From Carnegiea gigantea (taxonomy: Eukaryota > Streptophyta > Magnoliopsida > Caryophyllales > Cactaceae), in assembly GCA_029747015.1 (NCBI GenBank), contig JAKOGI010000053.1:287001-351000 (forward strand): a stretch of DNA of 64,000 nucleotides, given 5' to 3'. This document shows, piece after piece, positions 58,697 through 64,000 of this stretch (position 1 is its first letter; every line of letters begins with the position of its first letter). The notes under the pieces were generated by a model, which was given only the letters and a program-made list of their open reading frames with translations, was not told where the DNA came from and did not search any database. The translations under genes and the position numbers were made by a program.

Positions 58697-58774
58697 TTTT
58701 AGTTTTCGTTCAGGGAGAACGACTTTTTGTAATGTAGATTTATTCTATCAACTTATAAAGTTTAAATTTCCTAT

Positions 58775-59281
58775 TTGTCTTATATATTTCTATGCTCTTG
58801 CTCCCTACTTTGTGAGGCGGGTCCCCTTCTACAAACTAGCAGGACTTTGCTTGATCTTTGCTTTAGTGGGCTTGATGAGATAGCTTCTAGTGATTCTATA
58901 CCCTCAGTGTTCTGTTCTCTACTTTATGCTATTAGCTGTTCTTTGTGGGTCTTTTTCTGGTCAATCTTTGACTTTGAATTAATTATATCAATGAATCTCA
59001 GTGCCCTTAACATTTTGATTTGGATTCAAGAGTATTGCTTTTGTTATCTCAATTTAGCGCATGCATTATTTGGCTATGCTTTATATGACTGGTCCACCCC
59101 TCTTTGTATTGGTTTGGAGAATTCCTTGCCTGTGCTTGCCGCTGGTTGTTCACTTTCTTTCAGGTTCTTCCGTGCTCAAGCTCCAAGTTTGTTGGATTTG
59201 GTAGGTAGTTTGGTAAGCTTATCTTTTCTCTTCTTCTTTGGTACATTGCTTAACAAGAATATACCTCTTTGGACTACATGA
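58775..59281 (+). other. Unrecognised 168-codon frame
   Basis: Rich in Leu, Phe, Ser and Cys with several hydrophobic stretches. It lies upstream of a LINE ORF2 remnant on the same strand, so it could be leader sequence of that element or chance. No family recognised. Confidence 0.2.
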
Positions 59282-59662
59282 TAACATGCATGGGCTAATT
59301 GGTTTTTATTTTTTACCAATTTCAACAAATCTTTGGTTGGCTTCAGGCTTTTGAGTATGTTAATTTGTATTTTTATAGTTTACTTAAATTCTACTTGTCG
59401 ATCGCATAAGATTTATTTGGAAAATTGCTAATATTTTTGCTTTTGGGTGAAAGGGTAAATGTCAACATTATTATGAGCACAATTCCTGCTTCTTGCTCAC
59501 AAGTATGCTCTCATTTGGGCCCTGTGGCACCATGGATGTATCTCTTGGACCAAGGGTGTATTCATTTGGTAACACGCTTGGATTGCATGATAACATACTT
59601 AGACTAATTGTTATAGACCAAGTTTCACAAGTTTTTGTTTCTGTCATCTTCTAGTCTTATAT

Positions 59663-61565
59663 ATGAAAGTAATTTCTTATAATGTTCAATGTGCTAGAAA
59701 CACCAACTTAGAGAGGAAATTAAGATTGTGAATTACAAATTTTTCCAGATATTCTAATCCTATTAGAAACAATGACGAATAAAGTTCATACTGATCAGAT
59801 TATTTCTAAATTGGGTTATGCTTATTCTTGATTATGCCCTCCCTAAAAATCATTCGGGGGCGGGGGATATGAGTGTTGTGGGATACCACTAATTCTTAGC
59901 TTAAGCTCTCTTAAAAGAGCAAAGGGTCTTTCCACTTTTAGTACATGATATAATTACTCAAAAAGAAATTATAATATTAGGTATTTATAGGCCGGCTTAA
60001 GAAATTACAAAAATGCAATTTGGAATCATCTTATGGATATTAACACTATCTTTGATCTTCCTTGATGTACCATAGGAGATTTTAATGAAATGGAATGCTT
60101 ATATAATAAAATCGATGTACTCATTTGAGTCTAGATAAAGTCATACATATGCGCACTTTTTTTTTTAATTCTATTCATAGGAAAAACTATACCTCCACCA
60201 AGGTGCGTATTTACTTAGAAAAAAGTAAGTTTTCACCACCTTGTCTATAAAAGGCTGGATCGAGTAATTGGTCATAGTGATTGGCTAAATTTATATCTTG
60301 ATCGTTTAGTAGCTCATAGGTCATTCTCTTGTTTTGGCCTTACCTATATTGTTCTCAGCATAGATAACTCTAACCAATTTCGCTAATGTTCGAAATTTCA
60401 TCTCAGAATCATAGGTGTACTTATGATGGAGTGCAAAAGATTATTAAAACCCATTGGCGTAAAAATTTTCGAGCTTCTCCCAGATTTATTTAGAGTGATG
60501 CGTGAACCTAAGGAAGCTAAAAGCTATCCAAAAAGTTGGAATATTAAGTCTTGTGGTAATTTTTTAATAGAACAAACAAAAATGCTTCCTAATTAAATAA
60601 TGTAGGAGAGACACTAATCTCAGGCCCCATTGAATTCTCGTCATATCAACTTGCATGCTCGTTTGGTTAATGAACATGAGCGCTTGCTCCCGTTTAATCA
60701 GAAATACTGATGAAAGTTCTGTAAAAAGAATGATTGATCAAATGTGATAGAAATTCCAAATTACACAAATAAAAATAAAACAAAAAACTCTATACTTCGC
60801 ATTAAAGATGAATCAAGTGTTTGGCTTGATGGTAAATCCCTTGTTGAACAGAAACTTATTTCTGACTTTTTTTCTCGTTTCAAATCCCGAAGAAGGAATT
60901 TTCAGAATCTTATAAGCACTAATCTACCTAAGATAGTTTCTATAAAGGAAAACGACCTTCTCATTTTGCCATCATCCCTTAAGAAACAGAGACGCAGTTT
61001 TTCAAATGAATCCATCCAAAGCACCAAGGCCAGATGGATTCGATGCATGCATGTTTTTTCAAAAAAAACATCGGTCCACTATTGATTTACGAGTTGTATT
61101 TTGAATTTTTTCCATGAAGGGGATTTTTTGAAAGAAGTTAATCATACCCTTATAGCACTAATTTCGAATGTCAACAATCCAACTATGATTGGTCCATTTA
61201 GACCTATTAGGGCTTTGTCATAATTTGTATAAAATTATTTATAAAATCCTTATGAATAGAATGTGACCCATTTTACTAGTTTGGTCCAAAGTACTTTTGT
61301 ACCAAAGAGAGGGACTCATGATAACATATTTGTGGCTCATGAGATCATGAATAATTCAATAACATAAAATGTAAGGAATCTTACAAAGCTCTCAAAGTAG
61401 ATATGCAAAAAGGCTTATGAGACACTTGAGTGGGATTTTATTTGGGTAGTCATGATACTTGGATTGGATTAGTTGGATTCTTGGATTGGATTAGTTGGAT
61501 ACTTGAATGTGTCATAACTATGTCTTATTCTATTATTCTCTACTGGAATTTAAACTTCTAATGAC
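59663..61565 (+). pseudogene. L1-type LINE ORF2, first part
   Basis: Starts MKVISYNVQCARNTNLERKL, the usual start of an L1 endonuclease (normally NVRG). RLDRVIGHSDWLNLYLDR-like pieces appear in shifted frames near 60250-60310. The open frame 60744-61085 has NSILRIKDESSVWLDGKSLV, and in a shifted frame MNPSKAPRPDGFDACMFF near 61005-61055, the N-terminal RT block. It continues with GTHDNIFVAHEIMNNS (61310) and KAYETLEWDFIW (61408-61443). It ends near 61565, where LINE homology stops. Confidence 0.8.
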
Positions 61566-63600
61566 TTAACGACCACACATACAAATCCTCGTTAAAAGAT
61601 ACTAACAATGATGTAAACATTTTGTGCTCGTCAAATTTCATTGATAAATACACATTAGGCAATCAATAGAACATAAAATTTAAAAATTCATTAGAGATAA
61701 CTGCTGAACGAAATCCAAAATCTAAATTACTAATTAAAGGCAGCAATGTTGGTGTTTTCCCCATTGTTGAATCAACACGTGAGCTGTTGATTCCTTTGCT
61801 TGACATGATCAAGCTGTTAGTCGAGTATTCTTCAATGATATATTTGAGTGTAAGTGCTAGATTAGTTTTATAACAATTATATAGAGCAATCGATTGTAAA
61901 TCACTTCCCACTACTATTTGTCCTTTGCCCTCCCTCCCCAAAAAAATTCTAGACTTATTGAGAGAATGAGTGATTGAGGGGAGGTTCAACTTATTGTGCA
62001 TATGTCGTCTTCGATTGTGTCGATTTTTCTCCACTACATGGATCTGTTGTGAATTATTGACATGGAGGTCATTAGTACCACAAGCTTCAACTTCAAGGAG
62101 GACTTCATGCTGATCTCAACGGAGTTCGTGTGCTTGATGCGTTGATCATGATTAGATTTGTGCTTATCCTTCTAGTTGTAGTTTTGCAGATGTTAGACAT
62201 TATTCTTATAGAATGCAGTGTCTTGTATTCACACAAAGTGAAATGCAGTAATTGTGGAACTGTAGACAATATCGATTACACATAACATTCAGATTCTAAA
62301 CCAAGTTTTTTGGTTTGCTATTTCGCTAGTAAATGAGAATAAAAATTTTTTACATTTGATATAAATATCATGTCATGTCTTTGCATTTGTTTGGAGAGTA
62401 GTGAAGACTTGAGCAGGCATATCTATCTTGCTCATATATTCATATGAATGCATCTTTTTAGTTTCTGGCTCTTATTTTTCCCTGTACAAAGGTTAACACT
62501 GCTATGACGCCCCTTTTTGTCTTGATTCATTATTATTTTAGTGTATCTATTATCACATAGGTTTCGCACTCAGCGAACTGGTGCTTTGCAGTGAACGGGT
62601 GCCTTGCAAATGGATGCTTCCATCATCTGTCTTTAGAAGTCAATTGCTAGGTGTTGCATTCATTTCATCAAAATCGTTTGCTCAAATCCATAACTTTACA
62701 GTTCACCAATCTGCATGTATACTTAGGTGGCTTCATTGTGGTGTGTTATGCGGTTGTTTGCCCCCAGATCATCTCCAACTCCGTTTTCCACTCTTTGAAA
62801 ATTGTTTGATGGTATAGGGGTCTAAGGGATATTTTTTGGTATTAGCTTGTGTTGTGTGGGAAATAGTTGCAGACTATTACTGTTTAATTTGATACATGTA
62901 TTTATATCGATTCACCTTTCTGGTTGTCACTATTTTCTTCAATATATTTAGTGATTTGTGCAACCATATTGTTTTCAAGTAAATTGTGCAAATAATATTT
63001 TGTCATTAATATTTGATGTTGTAATATTCAATAGCTACCAAGTTTGTCATTAATTATCACTTGAATAATAACGATGAATCAAATTCATTGTTAATGGCCG
63101 CTTTTAAAACTTTTATAGTTATAAAACATTTCAAATTTTCAATGAATAATTGGGTCATTAGTAATATCTTATTGGTCTTTAATTAGTCAGCTAATAATGA
63201 TGGCAACCCATTTCTTCGTCATTGAAAATAATTACAACAATATTCAACCCATGGTTAAAACTATTAATGACAGGGCCACTAACAACGAATGACAATCAAC
63301 ACCTTTTTTGTCGTTAAAACTTGTAGCACTAAAAAATTACACATTTAACAACAAAATTTTTCGTCGTTAGAATCCTTTTTTCGATTATGATTGTTAATGA
63401 CTATGTATGCAGGTTCACTCAACCCTTAAGAGGGATCACATAAGGTGAGCTGCATTCGCCTTATTCATTTATTTTACATATGTCCTTGCTCAAAGCTTAC
63501 ATGTAACAATATCTAAAATTAAATTTGGAATTGGGATGCCCTACATTAGAAAAAATCCCTTGTCTCCTATTGGCTTATGATATTGGTTGTTTTGTAAATC
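61566..63600. other. Sequence separating two parts of a LINE
   Basis: About 2 kb without RT homology lies between two LINE pieces that should adjoin more closely. The right part (about 63000-63420) carries repeated TCGTTA/TAATGACGA words and a CACTA-like string (63326). I could not define edges or a target duplication. Part of the missing LINE RT may also have been deleted. Confidence 0.45.
63326..63420. mobile_element. CACTA-like terminus, tentative
   Basis: CACTAAAAAATTACACATTT followed by AACAACAAAATTTTTCGTCG resembles the CACTACAAGAAAA start plus subterminal repeats of plant CACTA (En/Spm) elements. The preceding 300 bp have many CATTAATGACGA-like words. No matching opposite end is found. 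Confidence 0.3.
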
Positions 63601-63619
63601 TAACCTAGAAACATGCTGC

Positions 63620-64000
63620 AAGCTGAGTACTATATTGTAAGAGTTTTGTAGTCAATTTGCCGACATATTAATTCTAGAAGTTGTTATTTGTGTTTTCTAT
63701 TCCCTAAAAATGCCATTTCAATGGCCAAATCGACTACAGCTGAAGTGTTCAATATATCGCATTGAGATTCTTTGGGTAAGTATCTTGGTTGCCATGTCTT
63801 CCAGGGAAGCACTTCATCCAATTTATTTTTTGATCTAGTTCATAAAGCAAATAGTAGGATACTGTTGGGAAAAGGCGGAATAATGCTAAAGCAAATTCTT
63901 TTCCCTCTTTGTGTAATTAAGATAGGTAATAAAAAAAATAAATATTGTAGATGGGGACATACGAATTTTTACGTGAAAAACCCTCCAAAACAAAGGTAAA
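63620..64000 (+). pseudogene. L1-type LINE ORF2, RT C-terminal part
   Basis: NAISMAKSTTAEVFNIS then SLGKYLGCHVFQGSTSSNLF, DLVHKANSRI: the block after the RT core in plant L1 elements (xLGKYLGxPxF...KxxSRLxxWK). Same strand and order as the piece at 59663-61565, so probably one element. It runs to the right edge. Confidence 0.75.

Noticed and set aside
58775..59281. Membrane protein gene
   Set aside because: Hydrophobic because the DNA is T-rich; no start context, homology or neighbouring exon supports it.

Overview
This is plant nuclear DNA, most likely from an angiosperm with a repeat-rich genome. The signs are Athila, Tat and Copia retrotransposons, hAT, Mutator-like and Tourist-like elements, L1-type LINE remains, and one intron-containing gene of a plant-type family. 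The sequence does not let me name a species; a eudicot is only a guess.

Layout. From 1 to about 24.2 kb lies an old Tat-lineage Ty3/gypsy element on the minus strand, entering at its 5' LTR side near 24.2 kb. Moving leftward it holds gag, protease, RT with RNase H, a second (archaeal-type) RNase H and integrase. It then holds a block of 59-bp tandem repeats, a plus-strand antisense gene (Transposase_28-like), a second tandem block, and four plus-strand copies (A-D) of a short gene family I do not recognise. Two further gypsy elements with a tRNA-Asp-type primer site sit inside this region: one minus (1-3791), cutting the start of copy A, and one plus and apparently non-autonomous (4486-10688), cutting the promoter of copy B. 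All of these reading frames carry stops or frameshifts.

From 24.3 to 40.8 kb there is an element with long terminal inverted repeats, then a decayed Copia element (27.7-28.4 and 37.2-39.4 kb) split by an 8.76-kb minus-strand Athila (28425-37180) with a perfect AGTAA target duplication, then a possible solo LTR. LINE endonuclease scraps follow at 41.7-42.1 kb.

The one convincing host gene is MBD4L (minus, 51859 to 43572, three exons, 891 residues), a MBD4-type HhH-GPD DNA glycosylase. Its first intron is 5.5 kb and holds a hAT element and an inverted-repeat element. About 300 bp upstream of its start codon a Mutator-like MITE (9-bp target duplication) has been entered by a hAT element (8-bp target duplication). 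To the right are a Tourist-like MITE, a hAT-like remnant and an L1-type LINE split by about 2 kb of other sequence.

The most interesting signals are: the repeated antisense mini-gene family with its own TATA box, G-box and AATAAA; the paired hairpins in each 59-bp repeat; and, in MBD4L, five spaced S-x-Y-F motifs and internal duplications in the long N-terminal region.
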